Shown here piece by piece: positions 22,156 through 35,040 of a stretch of DNA of 64,000 nucleotides (positions are counted from its first letter, which is position 1; each line of letters begins with the position of its first letter). The position numbers and the translations under genes are program-made. This stretch comes from Sipunculus nudus (lineage: Eukaryota > Annelida > Sipuncula > Golfingiida > Sipunculidae), in assembly GCA_026874595.1 (NCBI GenBank), contig CM049311.1, positions 36,874,676 to 36,938,675 of the forward strand. The letters are read 5' to 3'. The notes under the pieces were generated by a model. That model was not told the DNA's origin, searched no databases, and saw only the letters and a list, made by a program, of their open reading frames with translations.

Positions 22156-22359
22156 CAGAAGCGGATCCAGGGTGGGGGGGTCCAGGGGGTCCGGACCCCC
22201 CCCCCCTTTTTTTCACCCGAAGCAACCTTTTGTAGGGGGTTTTAGACGTAATTTTGCGGCCTGGACCCCCCTTTTCCAGACGTGATGACCTTTTTTTAGG
22301 ATTTTCATTAGTTCCCCTGGGTTGGACCCCCCCCCCCCTGAATCCTGGATCCGCCCCTG
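22156..22359. mobile_element. MITE with CAGGGGCGGATCCAGG-type ends
   Basis: The left end reads CAGAAGCGGATCCAGG; the right end, on the other strand, CAGGGGCGGATCCAGGATTC. ATATA stands directly outside both ends (22151-22155 and 22360-22364), so a target duplication of up to 5 bp is visible. Runs of G/C lie just inside both ends. There is no coding capacity. Similar termini occur singly at about 7680, 16239, 28629 and 32086. Confidence 0.8.
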
Positions 22360-22364
22360 ATATA

Positions 22365-23930
22365 GACCTCTGTGAACCATCGGCGATCGCCAGTGACTTG
22401 TCCTACGACCTTGTTATGTCACCCATGACTTAATTCCTACGATTGCAAATTTTATGCATAGTCGATACATATGAGTAAATGTACGACAGTTAAATACGTT
22501 GAATAATGTATCGTTTCTTATGCGTCTGTCAAACTTCTGACACTTTGTAAAAAAAGCGCCAAAGGAAATAAATTTTTTATATTCACAGATACCACATGTG
22601 TTTTGTATCAAATTCCTTTAAAACTGAAGAAATTATTAAAGGTCTATATTTAACCGTCGGAGCTATTACCTAACACTGCACACTAAAGTTTGGTCTGCTG
22701 GACAAATTGACTAAAATCAAACCCGACAGACTGTAACGAATACTTTGGTACCATCAGCGGAAATTTAGGGTGATTCTATCCGTTGACGTGAACCGCTAGG
22801 TGCTAAGTCCTCTGATCCCGTGGTCACGTGGCGCATCACGGCAGTTCTACCATAATTATCCATAACGGCGTTATCTAGGCCATCAGCTGGCAAAGGTGTT
22901 AAGCTGCTTTGGAAAGCTTTCCCCGAGTTTCCTGGACAGATAGACGAGGCTCGCGATAAATATCTGAGTCTTACAGGAAGCCACATATCCAGAGTTGTTC
23001 CGCCTCTTTGGTCTTGTTTCGCTGCTAATCAGCTTGATGAGAATTTATGGCGTTTTACGTCTCCTAGTTTTCGGCCATCGCCGAAGCCGTTGTATCGAAT
23101 TTAAGAATTTTTAGGACGCCACCCGAACTCCGCAGAAAAATACATGAGTGTACCACAGATAAAATTAGGAAATAACTAATCCATCTAAAAGCGTTTTTTT
23201 TTTTTCGTCTGACCCAATGTTTTACCTTACTTTTAGAATTAGCGGGGTTAGAATTCCGCTTTGGAATGTTGAAACATAAAACATCTTAAAATGGTGGAAT
23301 AAATATTTCTTGTAACTTTTTCCCAATCCTGTAGAAATCCGTGGACAGGTCATTTATTTATTTTTTTATAAATGGAAAACTTCTAGCGAATTGTGCTAAG
23401 GTTACAAGTAACTAAAATAAAATCACAATTCTGACATCACAAAAAAAACACCTTTTTAGAATAATGAGAAAAAGTGATTTTTTATCACGATCTTATTTTT
23501 GCCTTGAGAATTCGGATGGTACTAAATCTCACAGGAAAGGGACCCGTGCACACTATTCTTTTCAATTAACGTTAGCTCGGCCAGGAAAATAAAAGGCATC
23601 ATAACAATTTTTCATATTTATAATACATTTTGAGTCAGGATATTGAACATGTCTTTGACAGAGGCTGCGCAAAATGAACAATTGTGTGTAAGTTTTTTCG
23701 ACTGTGCATTCCTTTGCAGAGTACGTTCAGTAGATTTTTTTACCAATGTTCCGTTATGTTCAGTTATGGGAGTATCTAGAAGCTGGTTTGGCAGTTTACT
23801 GGTTGAACAGGTTTGTTTACCGCTTGTTCGCACGGTGTCACCTATAGCCCTAAACGAAAACATACACGTGATGTCACAATGGCGTCACATGCGGAGGCCT
23901 ATACGGTGATTATTTATGCGACCTATGGCG
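22365..23930. other. no gene recognised
   Basis: Unique-looking sequence. The two overlapping frames near 23618-23909 lie on opposite strands and have no motif. Confidence 0.4.
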
Positions 23931-23959
23931 GGTTTCAACACACCTGTCTCCCTTCAAAC

Positions 23960-24725
23960 TAAATGAGACTTGAGTCTTGAGTTTAGTCTTCCAGTGTGGC
24001 CTCGAGTCTAGAAGCGCTTTTGCGTTGAACAGTTCTCAAGACCCTTTCAATATGGCGGTCTGACTCAGACTGTCTTGACCTTTACCGTAAATATCAATAT
24101 GCACATCGGTTTACACCGCATGGTGCACGTGTGGCAAAATTTAATTGTCATTGTGTTATTTTCAAAATAAACATAAAACCTTCTCGCTACAACCATTTTT
24201 TTTCAATATCGAGCGTTTATAATTAGCAACTCTCAAAAGCTTAACGTTAATTTCAGGTTTTAAAATTATGATCAAACATTACACAGAGTCCCCCCTCCCT
24301 TAAAAAATATCGCCGGATTAGTTCTATTAGTCAATTTCAACGCACGTACAGTTTCGAATGCAACTCGCTTCGATTGTATCATTCTTGTATAACACAGGCT
24401 CAATTAACGATAAAATTGTTACGGCGTGGGTTCACATAATGTCCATATATTTTTATACAACTTTTAAATCACTGGTATACCGTTACAGTATTGTAAATTT
24501 AAGACCCCGTCAAGACTGCCCGGGATCTGTCTTGGGTAACCATAACAGTCGAATAATTATCAAAATCAGATTTGAGTACTGAAATCCGACTTGACTCAGG
24601 ACTCGGTCTTGAAAACCAGTCTTGATTCTTGAGCTCAAGACTGTCTGGAGTTGCATATTAAACCCAAACTCTGAGGTAAAATATTTAAAAAAATAATCGT
24701 CAGTCGTTTTAGTCTTAGTCAAGAC
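23960..24725. repeat. region with clusters of AGTCTTGA/TCAAGACT words at both ends
   Basis: GTCTTGA or TCAAGAC words occur repeatedly at 23965-24080 and again at 24508-24725, including CTTGATTCTTGAGCTCAAGA at 24620-24639. The interior is unique. This fits subterminal repeats of a non-autonomous DNA transposon, but I could not fix its termini. Confidence 0.4.
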
Positions 24726-24859
24726 GACATTGAGATGTACTTGGTGTGTATGGTAAAAATGCAGTCTGTTAATGGATGCCAGCTGCTTTGCGGGAACACA
24801 TATAGAAAATGATATACATTACCACCGGCACTACTGTTAATGGCACTGGTCTTAACACA

Positions 24860-24889
24860 AATGAATGTTTCAAAACTGAAACATTCATT
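24860..24889. other. perfect 13-bp hairpin
   Basis: AATGAATGTTTCA and TGAAACATTCATT pair perfectly around a 4-base loop (AAAC). Confidence 0.65.
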
Positions 24890-24935
24890 CATCCCAAATT
24901 CCTTTGTCTAGAGGATATTCGAGTGTTTTTGTGAT

Positions 24936-25550
24936 ATGATGGATAATCGTCCCGGCAAGAATGTATACCTCCATACTACCAAGTCTAAGGGAGCAGCTCT
25001 GGCGTCTATTTCATCAGTACTTAATAGGTCTGCAAGTGTATTGAATACGTCTGCAAGTGTTCGGACGGAAAACAAAACTGTCCATCGAATCAAACGAACA
25101 AAATGTAAACACTTATCTGTTCACCCGCCTTCTGAACAAGAACACATGCTCCAGAAAGGGGACAGGTTTATATGGTTTGATATGTTTTTTTTTTTAATTC
25201 TATACCTTTGGTCTAGAACAAGAGTCTAGAGTCATTCGGATTGTTTAATAACCTTTTTATTATTCACGAAGTGATCGCCAGCTTTATAGGCAGGTAACCA
25301 AGGAACAATTTACTGCGTTGGTGAGAATGGTTGTAGTGGCCCGTCCAAGCCCGATGGTGTTCTCCGTGTTCTCGGGTTCCTACACCCGAACAGACTACCG
25401 AAGGCAACCATCCGAGCCATGGAGAGTGCCTATGATTAGTTATAAAAAGCTATTTGTATAATCCATGTAAGAAAAATTGTTTAAACTTTAAACGGCTGGC
25501 TGAATCAAGGTCTTTGATGTTATAGCTGCAACAGACTTGCTAGTTAGAAG
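24936..25550. repeat. dispersed repeat family A, copy 1
   Basis: Shared words with 27590-27880 and 48965-49415: AACAAAATGTAAA, CTGTTCA, GAACACAT, CCAGAAA, TTTGGTCTAGAACAAG (also in copy 3), TGAATCAAGGT and GCAACAGACTTG. The 97-codon open frame 24936-25229 lies in it. The other two copies are not open, so I do not call a gene. Confidence 0.55.
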
Positions 25551-25778
25551 ATGAGTATGTATTTTGTCCAAGAACTTCATCAGTAGAACAGGCGGGGGGG
25601 GGGGGGGGGTCAAGTCTTTTGTTTCAGATAAGAGATTCCCAGATTTTAGGTGGTGGAACCAACTGCACCATAATAGATAATTCTACATTTTATTGGTAGG
25701 TAATGCTGTTTGTAGCTTGTTCCCCCATGAGAATACCCAGAAGTGCTTATATAGTATATGTAAATATGCACATTGCAC

Positions 25779-25832
<54 letters not shown>

Positions 25833-26157
25833 GTTTTTATGCTATCTAAAAATACGTGTTGTTATATGTTTTATATAATGTGTGTTGTCTGAGCATAAAA
25901 GAATGTTTGGGCGAGCATTTTTTTTAATTATCTGCCGAGACAGAATACCTAAATTGTTGCAAGCTCGTCAGAAATACAAAACACTCACTCTCCGTTGTAA
26001 GAAATTGTGTATATGATCAACATTAACATCAGCCCGATTTCCATAGCTTTAAATTATTTTAAGGAATAGAATAAGGCACATTATTGAAGAACTGGTGCTC
26101 ATTTGCAAAAAATAACCACGAAAACATGAACCGCGAATCCGTAAAACAAATAACTTG
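25551..26157. other. no gene recognised; simple repeats
   Basis: It holds a G-run (25591-25608) and a (CA)n(TA)n microsatellite (25779-25828). The remainder is unique and AT-rich. Confidence 0.4.
25779..25828. repeat. (CA)n(TA)n microsatellite
   Basis: CA repeats pass directly into TA repeats. Confidence 0.95.
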
Positions 26158-26160
26158 TAA

Positions 26161-26442
26161 GGCCAAAAAAAATAAAAGGAATGGTTCTCAAGCACCGCCC
26201 GCGTCAATTTTTACCCCCGCATCAAAAAATTTTATTTTGATTTTTATCTTTCAAGAAGATAAATAATACAATTTATGTAGTGCTTTTACCTGTTTAGCAA
26301 AAAAAAATGTTATTTCCATGCTTTTCCCTGATCATATGACATTTTTATCGAAACATTCAAAAAAAGGTCACAATAAAATACCGCCCGCCCGCACTGATTT
26401 CTGAAAAAAGTGCCTGAGAACCATTCCTTTATTTATTTGGCC
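26161..26442. mobile_element. PIF/Harbinger-like MITE
   Basis: The left end reads GGCCAAAAAAAATAAAAGGA then ATGGTTCTCAAGCACC. The right end, on the other strand, reads GGCCAAATAAATAAAGGAAT then GGTTCTCAGGCAC. The element is 282 bp and flanked on both sides by TAA (26158-26160 and 26443-26445). GG...CC termini with a 3-bp TWA duplication are the signature of PIF/Harbinger elements. It encodes no protein. Confidence 0.8.
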
Positions 26443-26445
26443 TAA

Positions 26446-27589
<1,144 letters not shown>

Positions 27590-27880
27590 ACAGACCAGTG
27601 GAGCCACTCGGCGTCATGAAAATAAACAAATCTGCACGTGTTCGGGCCGAATTTAAAACTTACAATCAAATCAAATGAACAAAATGTAAATTTTACACTG
27701 TTCACATAAGAACATATGTGCACCATAAACGGTACAGGTGTATATGGTTTTATTTGATTGACCAAATAAGTTTACGAGATTCTCTCGAGTGGTTCAATTG
27801 TTTTGTTCATTTTTCATTAAATAGACGCAGGAGGGCTTCCTTGAATCAAGGTTTGTGAAAGCGTAGCCGCAACAGACTTA
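27590..27880. repeat. dispersed repeat family A, copy 2
   Basis: GCACGTGTTCGGGCCGAA, AACAAAATGTAAA, AAGAACATATGTGCACCA, GTGTATATGG, GAATCAAGGTTTGTGAAAGC and GCCGCAACAGACTT follow each other as in the copies at 24936-25550 and 48965-49415. Confidence 0.55.
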
Positions 27881-28197
27881 ACATTATGCAGATTAGCATG
27901 GGAGAGTTTATTAACAACGTCTAAATGGACGTACCCCGAAATTTGACGTATATCAATCAAAGAAATTCCCTTGAAACTATTATGAAAATCGGCCAGAAAA
28001 CGCCGATCCCACATGTTGTACACAGGTTTTGTTATAACGTTTTTATTAAAATTATCCAAAGACATTCAGCAAGGGCATCCGGCAGTACGTAAGACGAACC
28101 AGAGTTTTCCAAATGGCCTTTCGCAACTAGTCACCGTTCTGCATGTGTGTCACCGACCACCTTCCGTTAAATGGATGCCTTCTTTAATTATTTAAAA

Positions 28198-28223
28198 CTA
28201 GCTGATAAACCCGGTATACCGGG
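28198..28223 (-). mobile_element. Helitron-like 3' terminus
   Basis: On the minus strand a perfect GC-rich palindrome (CCCGGTATACCGGG, 28223-28210) is followed by TTTATCAG and then CTAG, with a T outside. A short GC hairpin some 8-12 bases before a terminal CTRR, inserted before T, is the hallmark of Helitron 3' ends. The element would extend rightward in plus coordinates; I could not locate its TC 5' end or any Rep/helicase coding sequence, so it is probably non-autonomous. Confidence 0.6.
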
Positions 28224-30250
28224 CTTTTTACCGGGGTTGGGGAGATATATTTATTGAGATGTTGAATGTTGGCTCATATTTTATTCTAAAAGTTAAAAGA
28301 AAATATAGATTTTTAGTGGGATACTCTCTGAATACGATATGTACAAATATTTATTTACAGTTATTTTGTGGCGCTGTGCTCGTGGGCAAAAAATCTTAAC
28401 CCGGTATGTTTACCTTTAAGACCTGGTCAGTGATGGTTTACATTGCGAACCGGAATGAGACGCGGGGGCATTCCGTGTTTCAGCATTTCGTTGATATTTG
28501 ACTGGCTTCTATAGCTGGACGTATAAATAAAAGGTTGATGTGAGGAACACATGAAATATTAATCAAATGTTCGTTGCAAGGAAACTGTTCCTGAAGAAAG
28601 AATTAGAAATATGCATACAACCTAAGTAGCAGAGGCGGACCCAACGGGACTACAGCAGAGGGTCCGTATCCCATTTTCAGCCACCGCAACCTTTTTTCAT
28701 CGTATCAGAAAAATTATGAGGCCTTCAATCCCCTCCACCACCCCACCCTGGCCCTGTTCCTGAAATTGGGACCTTGAATTAGGTTTTGTCATTAATCCTC
28801 CTGAGTTGAACTCTCCATTTCATAAAGCGAGAAACATGTGTTTTACTCTTTTACAGGCCACGCCTCGTTCAAATGTAAGCCAGACATGCTCAAATCCCTC
28901 ACTGAAAGCAAGCGTTATTCATATGAACAATAGTCCTTAGTGTTTGAGGCTGATTGACCACGATGCACGCATTCCGGTGATTGGCGAAGGCAGTTCGGCT
29001 GTGCTCGGTAAAAACACGGAAAATTACTCAAAATTATATGTACATTAAAATTTATTTATTTTCATATCACCTATGTCACTGAGGGGATAATAACTATTAA
29101 AATGATGTATGGCACAGTATTGTAAACAACGCGGTTTTAAAGAACATTGCGAACAAACGTGAATCGAATTCCTTTTATAAGTATTGGATTATGAGAAATC
29201 AGATTTTATTTTTAGCATATCAGACCCACTTGTGGCAGTCAAGGTCATTTGTCACATGCGAAAAAGCCTCAGTTGACAGCTGCTGATTGGATGATGTCAT
29301 GTAAACACTCTAAAATATATAACCATCAAAAAGAAAGATGGCTACAAATGCTGGCACACATCTGATCTATTAGATAATCAGGAAGAGACAAAACAGTTGT
29401 GAAACAAACTGGAGATTCATTGAAAAAAAATTACATTGCCATATTAGGTTGTCACTTCAATGAGTAGTTTTTTATAAGAAATTATTGAAAAAAATATATT
29501 TTTTTAAGAAAATTATCCCCTGAAAACAGGAGGACACAGGTTGATGGAACGGACTATAATATCTTGTAGATACACAGGCCCATAAATCCGTCATAGAGAC
29601 GTTATAAAAACATTTCATACAAAATTTACCAACAGTTTATTAATATGCAGAATAAGCCTGAAATCACATGTATAAAATATCACATAAGACAAATGAAAAG
29701 CCGGCTTTATCTGTTCTCGCATATTTGCAAACAAACAAAGTATGTTACGAACTAAAAAAAGCAATATAATATCTGGCTTCATGTTATTTTAATCAATAAT
29801 TTATCATATTTGGAATTTGGGGATTTATATTAATATGCTCTTTGCGGTTAGCTTGAGTATATTTGACATATTCAAGTTTCCTTGTCAAAGTTATAAAGTA
29901 AGTAGCATTAACTCTCAGACACACAATCTAGATTAAATAAATATTGATTTGACGGAAGATGGCGGTACAGGAAAACATATTGCAATAAAACATGACAGCG
30001 TATAGGGTTGCCCATTTATGATTTGTCACGTTCTGTCTTATCAGGTAATAATGCAGGACAATTGCTTGTTCTTATAAAATTGTTATTTTTGTTCCCAGAA
30101 AAGAAACTGATCTTTATGTAGTCTTAAAGAACACCGCATGAATAATATAAATCATAATTAATTTTGTACAGTAAATGCATTAACATCTGTTTTTTTTTAT
30201 AAATTGTCTGATTATTGAGATATATATATATATTGTTAAGAAACAAATTA
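28224..30250. other. no gene recognised; possible body of the Helitron-like element
   Basis: A partial MITE copy begins at about 28629 (GAGGCGGACCCAACGG, then CCACCGCAACCTTTTTTCAT, similar to the interior of 22156-22359). The rest is AT-rich unique sequence with no coding region. Confidence 0.4.
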
Positions 30251-30254
30251 TTAA

Positions 30255-30345
30255 GTGGGAATTCTGGGCCGATCACGGTTTCGAACCCATGTTGGTGGCG
30301 CACAAGTCTGGTGTACCAACCGCTTCGCTACTAGCGAGACAGTTC
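30255..30345 (-). repeat. tRNA-derived SINE head
   Basis: On the minus strand a box A-like TAGCGAAGCGGTTGGT is followed about 40 bases on by box B GGGTTCGAAACC, correct in order and spacing for a type-2 RNA polymerase III promoter. The sequences that should form the acceptor and TpsiC stems do not pair, so this is not a functional tRNA gene but a SINE or tRNA relic. Confidence 0.6.
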
Positions 30346-32085
30346 GGTCCGCTTTTATGTCACCCCGTAACAATATAAAGCTTTGTAGAACTAATTAGTA
30401 CTGTTTAAATTCATGATATAAAGTAAAGATGGTTTTCTGGCCCGTGGTGATTCTATACAGCAAAAGATATGCTTAATTAATTAGTAGTAATAGTAGAAAT
30501 ATGACCATACACAAACTGATTCACTCATAAGATGATTTTAATGTGTTTCAGTATGGTTTCATTGATGTCGTTAAAACGTTAACTTGTAAACAGCGTTGTA
30601 AAGTACCTTAACGTGCAATTAAAAGTGAATGTTAAATGAGTTCAATGAAATTTATCGAACGTCAACTTAAGTATTAATAAGAGTCCGGGATAACAAAAAT
30701 CCCCATGCTGCCATTCCATGCCTTGACTTCGTTCAGCGCCACTTGATGATGTGACTTACTTCTGGATAGGGTAATCATGATTTTCCTGAACAACAAACAA
30801 GAACATATTCTTGCCGGTAGCAAAACTGTTTTGTCCATGGACACAGGAGAGAATAGGACATGAATGTAGTTCCAAAACACACCTCTACACTTGCACCAAT
30901 ACACGTGACTTATTGTGGACTGGTAGGCCTACGTCGATTCGTGAAGCCATCAATGCAGAAAACTGCGCTCTACATGGGCATCCGTTTGAATGTTATCGTT
31001 ATGAGAGCCGGCATTTTTAACTCTGATGAATTAACAAAAAAACGCAACTATGTGTGAGTGTACAAACCTTAAACTATAAACTATAAATCCCACCGCTTTG
31101 GTAACCAGCGTCATTTTTTGTGCTTTGCACGATTTGGTTGCAATGAAGTAACCCTTTGGTCGAGGTCAGGAATTCAAATTGGCCAGATGCACCATTATGA
31201 TGATGTTGAAAGAAATGTTTGCTCACATGTTGGTTGGTCTGGCTTTTATTTTAGTAGAACTGTATTGTTGGTCGAAAATTTTTTTTACCTCATAGAAACT
31301 TTATATTGCGTTTTGAGTAATACAAGTTCGGCCACCCCCTCAACTCGGCCGGCTCTCTGCTGTCAGAGGGAACAAAACTGCAGCTACCCTTCGCAGGATG
31401 CCCCGAGAACTGTCTATATGCTGTAGCCTGTAAGACTGTTGTTTTCCACAGCCCCGTGAGAGAGGGGATGCTGTGAGAGCCGGGACAGGTGCCCCATCAG
31501 TTTAATGGGCCAGGCTTGTTTTCTAGATATCCGGTGTTTTCCCGTATATAGAGTTGTAAAGAGACATTAGATGACAGTACGGGGGGACTCAGAGCAGGTG
31601 CAAAAGATGAATGGCAGAAATAAAAGCATTTTCCAAACCTGAGAAGGACATTCATGCCAAACAGCTCTTTTGAAGGCTCTACAGAAGGTCCAGAGCCAGA
31701 ACAGCCATGGAAAGAATGTCCCTATTTACAGCAGTAAAGATAAGTAAAGAGTCCCTCTTTAGGGGTTTGACCTTTAACTTCAACCAAATGACCGTGCGTA
31801 CAAAAAAATTATGCATAAAATTTTTAGCATCTTTTTCCTTCAGTTGTCCTTGCCCCGATTGATCAAAAGCCGTCGCCAAAACAGGCTACAAATGTAAATT
31901 TAACCAAATATATATTACTCGTGTCTTGGTTCTGGTTAGAAAACTTTTGTATTTGTTGTTTTGTAATTTATTTATTTCACAGAATGCCTTTGACCTTAAA
32001 TCCCAACATCCAGGCACTCAATCGCGCTAACTTAAAGTGAATGCAGGCATGACCAATGAAAATCTCTCAATAGGGATGGATCCAG
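30346..32085. other. no gene recognised
   Basis: Unique sequence. Short open frames at 30674-30904 (minus), 30811-31057 and 31118-31426 (plus) overlap on both strands and lack motifs. Confidence 0.4.
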
Positions 32086-32285
32086 GAGTTTGTAAAGGGA
32101 AGGGTCAAACCCAGGAAGACTGAACAGAAATCCTTAAAAGGGCATCTGGTCCGGAAGGGTGTACAAAAGGCCTCTGGTCCGGAATGGTTTCAAAGGGCCT
32201 TTGGTCCGGAACGGTGGGAGTAAAGCCCCCTAAAATGCCTGCGGCGGCTCAAAAGGGACCTCCTGGAACTCTCCCTCCCCGTATC
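32086..32285. repeat. MITE remnant containing a 28-bp minisatellite
   Basis: GGGATGGATCCAGG at 32085-32098 resembles the 22156-22359 terminus. At 32141-32218 three units of about 28 bp occur, each with GGYCTYTGGTCCGGAA. A CTCCCTCCCCGTAT block closes the region. Confidence 0.6.
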
Positions 32286-34749
32286 GCCACTAGACGAGAT
32301 GTCTGAGTGACTATCAGGATAAATCAGTAATATCAGGAACTGCAGTGAAAATCTCGACAAGGAAACAGCCGGTTTTTTTTATATTTATAAAGCTGTCTAC
32401 AAGTACGTTAAGTTTCAATTAATATAATTGGGATGATCTGTTAAATATGTTTGTGTACTATCAAAATACCGACTTTGTAAAAAAAAGGTACCGTAACAAT
32501 ATAGGTAAATCTCCCTTCTTGCTGTAGATTTTTTTTTCATTCAGACAAACTTGTCTAACACGGGTTTTCATATGGTATCTTTTGTTCCAGCGCCCAACAG
32601 TGATCTGTCACATGTTGCTTATAATGCTTCCGTGTGCGTATTACTAAATCCAGTAGAAAAAAGTTCCAACTGTCATGGCCGATTAGTCTTATTACATGGT
32701 GTCAGAATGAGGATGATGCATGAATTGAGTTTTTTTTAACTGTGAAACACAATTTATGTGTGCACAAAGCGAAGTTTGATTAAGAACCCTGCTGAGATAG
32801 CGGTCTCTGACCACTTTCTAGTATGCCGTTGTTATTTTATGGAAAATAAAATGATCCAAGTCAAACCAACAACAAAGGAACTTATTGTATTGATCAAACC
32901 TCCAGCGAGCTATGCTTATGATTCGGTTTCTTTAATCTGTATCCATTGGCCAAGGTTCAATGACGTGAACATTAATAGGAGAGAGCATATCAGTGACAGA
33001 ACCCAGACGCTTGGCATATGCTTAATGAGACAGCAAAAGATCTGGGAACTAAAAAGCTTCTTGGCACTAACACATTGCTACACTCGGTGTAATATAATTA
33101 TTTTCAAATCAAGGCTTCCAGGGAGTTGCAATACTTAATTTACAACCATCCTCCCTTGTAATAAGGAGATATAAGAATTCAGCGTCAAATTATAAAGAAA
33201 GCTTTTACGAGAATACAGTAAGGTGGTGTTTGGCGTCCCGGTGCGAATGAAAGATGTCCTCACAGGGGGTTTAAATAATAAATTTTCAACGTTTTGCAGT
33301 TTATAGTGTTAAGTTCTTCTAAAGCATGGGCGATCACAATGTGTTAACGCCAATATGGTCACAGCAACAATCGATGGAGGTTTCAGAGAGGTCGGGGTGG
33401 TTGGGGTTATTGTAATGAGGCTATAATGGCCGCTCCTCTGGAATGTCAAACGCGAACACCCGGAAACATGTCTTTCTCTGGCTTGCGTCCAAGTTGTCAA
33501 TAACGGCACAGTCCTGTCGCTCAGGAGAGGCTGTCCCCGCTAGACGTATCAGCACCGCGATAGTGACGAAGAAAGCGCTTCCCCAGAGAGGCAGGCAGCC
33601 TCTCTGACATCCCTTCGCCCGTCAAACGCCCCAACGCGAGTCAAGAAGCCATGTCAGTGATTGGGACAGATCTTACGCTGGGCTTCGCTCTTTGGTCATA
33701 CGCATAAAGAAAACGACAGGTCTTATTTATCAATGGAAACCATTTCTACTGCTCATGTAAGTATGTGTGTTTCTGTAACTATGTCTGTGAATTTAAAAAT
33801 TTATGTAGTATTCACCATTTGTAATAATTTTATGTTTTCTTGTCAGGCATTGGATTTAGTTTTGACTTTATTAGCACTAATGTTTTAAAATAATTAACCA
33901 TTACAACCTCAAAAATTATAATGGGCACATGTCTCCCTTCCTTTTCAGGGGTTGGGAATACAGTAAATCCCCTCATTTTAAGGGAATGAAACACATCAAG
34001 ATAATTACCGTCACTTGGTTAAAGTTTAGTTACGCTTTACTCTGTGATCTTATATTTCGATTAATCTTAGGTAAATTGCCTTATAAGCATATATATATAA
34101 GGCTTTTGTATGTTGTTGAAAAAATGCCTCATCGTCATTTATATTAATATAATATATTCATATTATTGATGTCTAGATCAGATGTAAGTTATCAACAAAA
34201 TGGTGTCGAAAACGAATAAAAAATTATTTTCAGACACAGGAAAACTATATTCCATAATATGTGACGGAAGTTATTAAACTTATGACATTCTCGGAGAGGG
34301 TTTTTGTCCTATTTGTAATAAAAGAGGTTGAAGTTATACGGAGAATTTAAGCGGGTGTACCCATATCCGGCCGGGGCTTCTGGTCGCAAAGTTCACATCA
34401 CATTTACTCTGCCAACCCCAAGATAAAACATGCATGTTAACCCCATATTACACTTTACATTATACTCGGGCAAGTAACTCCCCCAGTCCCCGGTTAAACA
34501 TTATTTCTCTACGATAATGAAGTAGGTTTAAGACCTGAATTTATACACCTGTGCTCCTATGGATTAAAATTCCAAGCCTATGACACCTCGCGACTAATTT
34601 TCTTTTTAGCAATCATGAGGTGTTTGTACAAGCTTCATGAGGAAAAACTCTGATCTGATTAAAGACACAATGTTCTTGGCAGTCAGCATACAGATTGCAG
34701 TAATCTGCATATAACTCTCTGCTTCTACCCGTCAAATGCATGAATATTG
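32286..34749. other. no gene recognised
   Basis: The longest frame is 126 codons (32758-33138, plus). It has no recognisable domain, no obvious splice context that I can support and ordinary composition, so I treat it as chance. The 66-codon frame 33309-33509 (minus) covers a locally GC-richer patch, also without a motif. Confidence 0.4.
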
Positions 34750-35040
34750 TATTATAGGTAGAACTAGAAATCTGCATTCTAATGAATGCAAGCCTCCGCC
34801 ATTCACTTATTCGGCTCATATCCCAAGGTTTATTCGTGTTTAAGTGTCTCTACATATTGTAATGTTCCTTGATGACGTTCTTGGATCCAGATCATATGAT
34901 GGATCCACATGAAAAATTCTAATCGATTCTTCACTGGATTTTTTTTAACGTAACAGGAGATTCAGTTCATGATTGCGTGAGTTATGTTGTGAACAAACAC
35001 ACACACACAAACACACTAACAGGGATGAAAGCATATCCTC
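34750..35040 (-). repeat. dispersed repeat family B, copy 3
   Basis: On the minus strand: CTTTCATCCCTGTTAGTGTG, a (GT)n tract, TTGTTCACAACATAACTCAC, GCAATCATGAACTGA, then GGGATATGAGCCGAATAAGT and GGCTTGCATTCATTAGAATG, the same order as copies 1 and 2. Confidence 0.65.

Noticed and set aside
24936-25229. 97-codon gene
   Set aside because: It lies in a dispersed repeat whose other two copies are not open in this frame.
30255-30345. tRNA gene
   Set aside because: Box A and box B are present but the acceptor and T stems do not pair, so it is a SINE head or relic.
32758-33138. 126-codon plus-strand frame, one of the longest outside the retroelement
   Set aside because: No recognisable domain, ordinary composition and no supporting splice or promoter context. 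A frame of this length is expected by chance in 64 kb read six ways.
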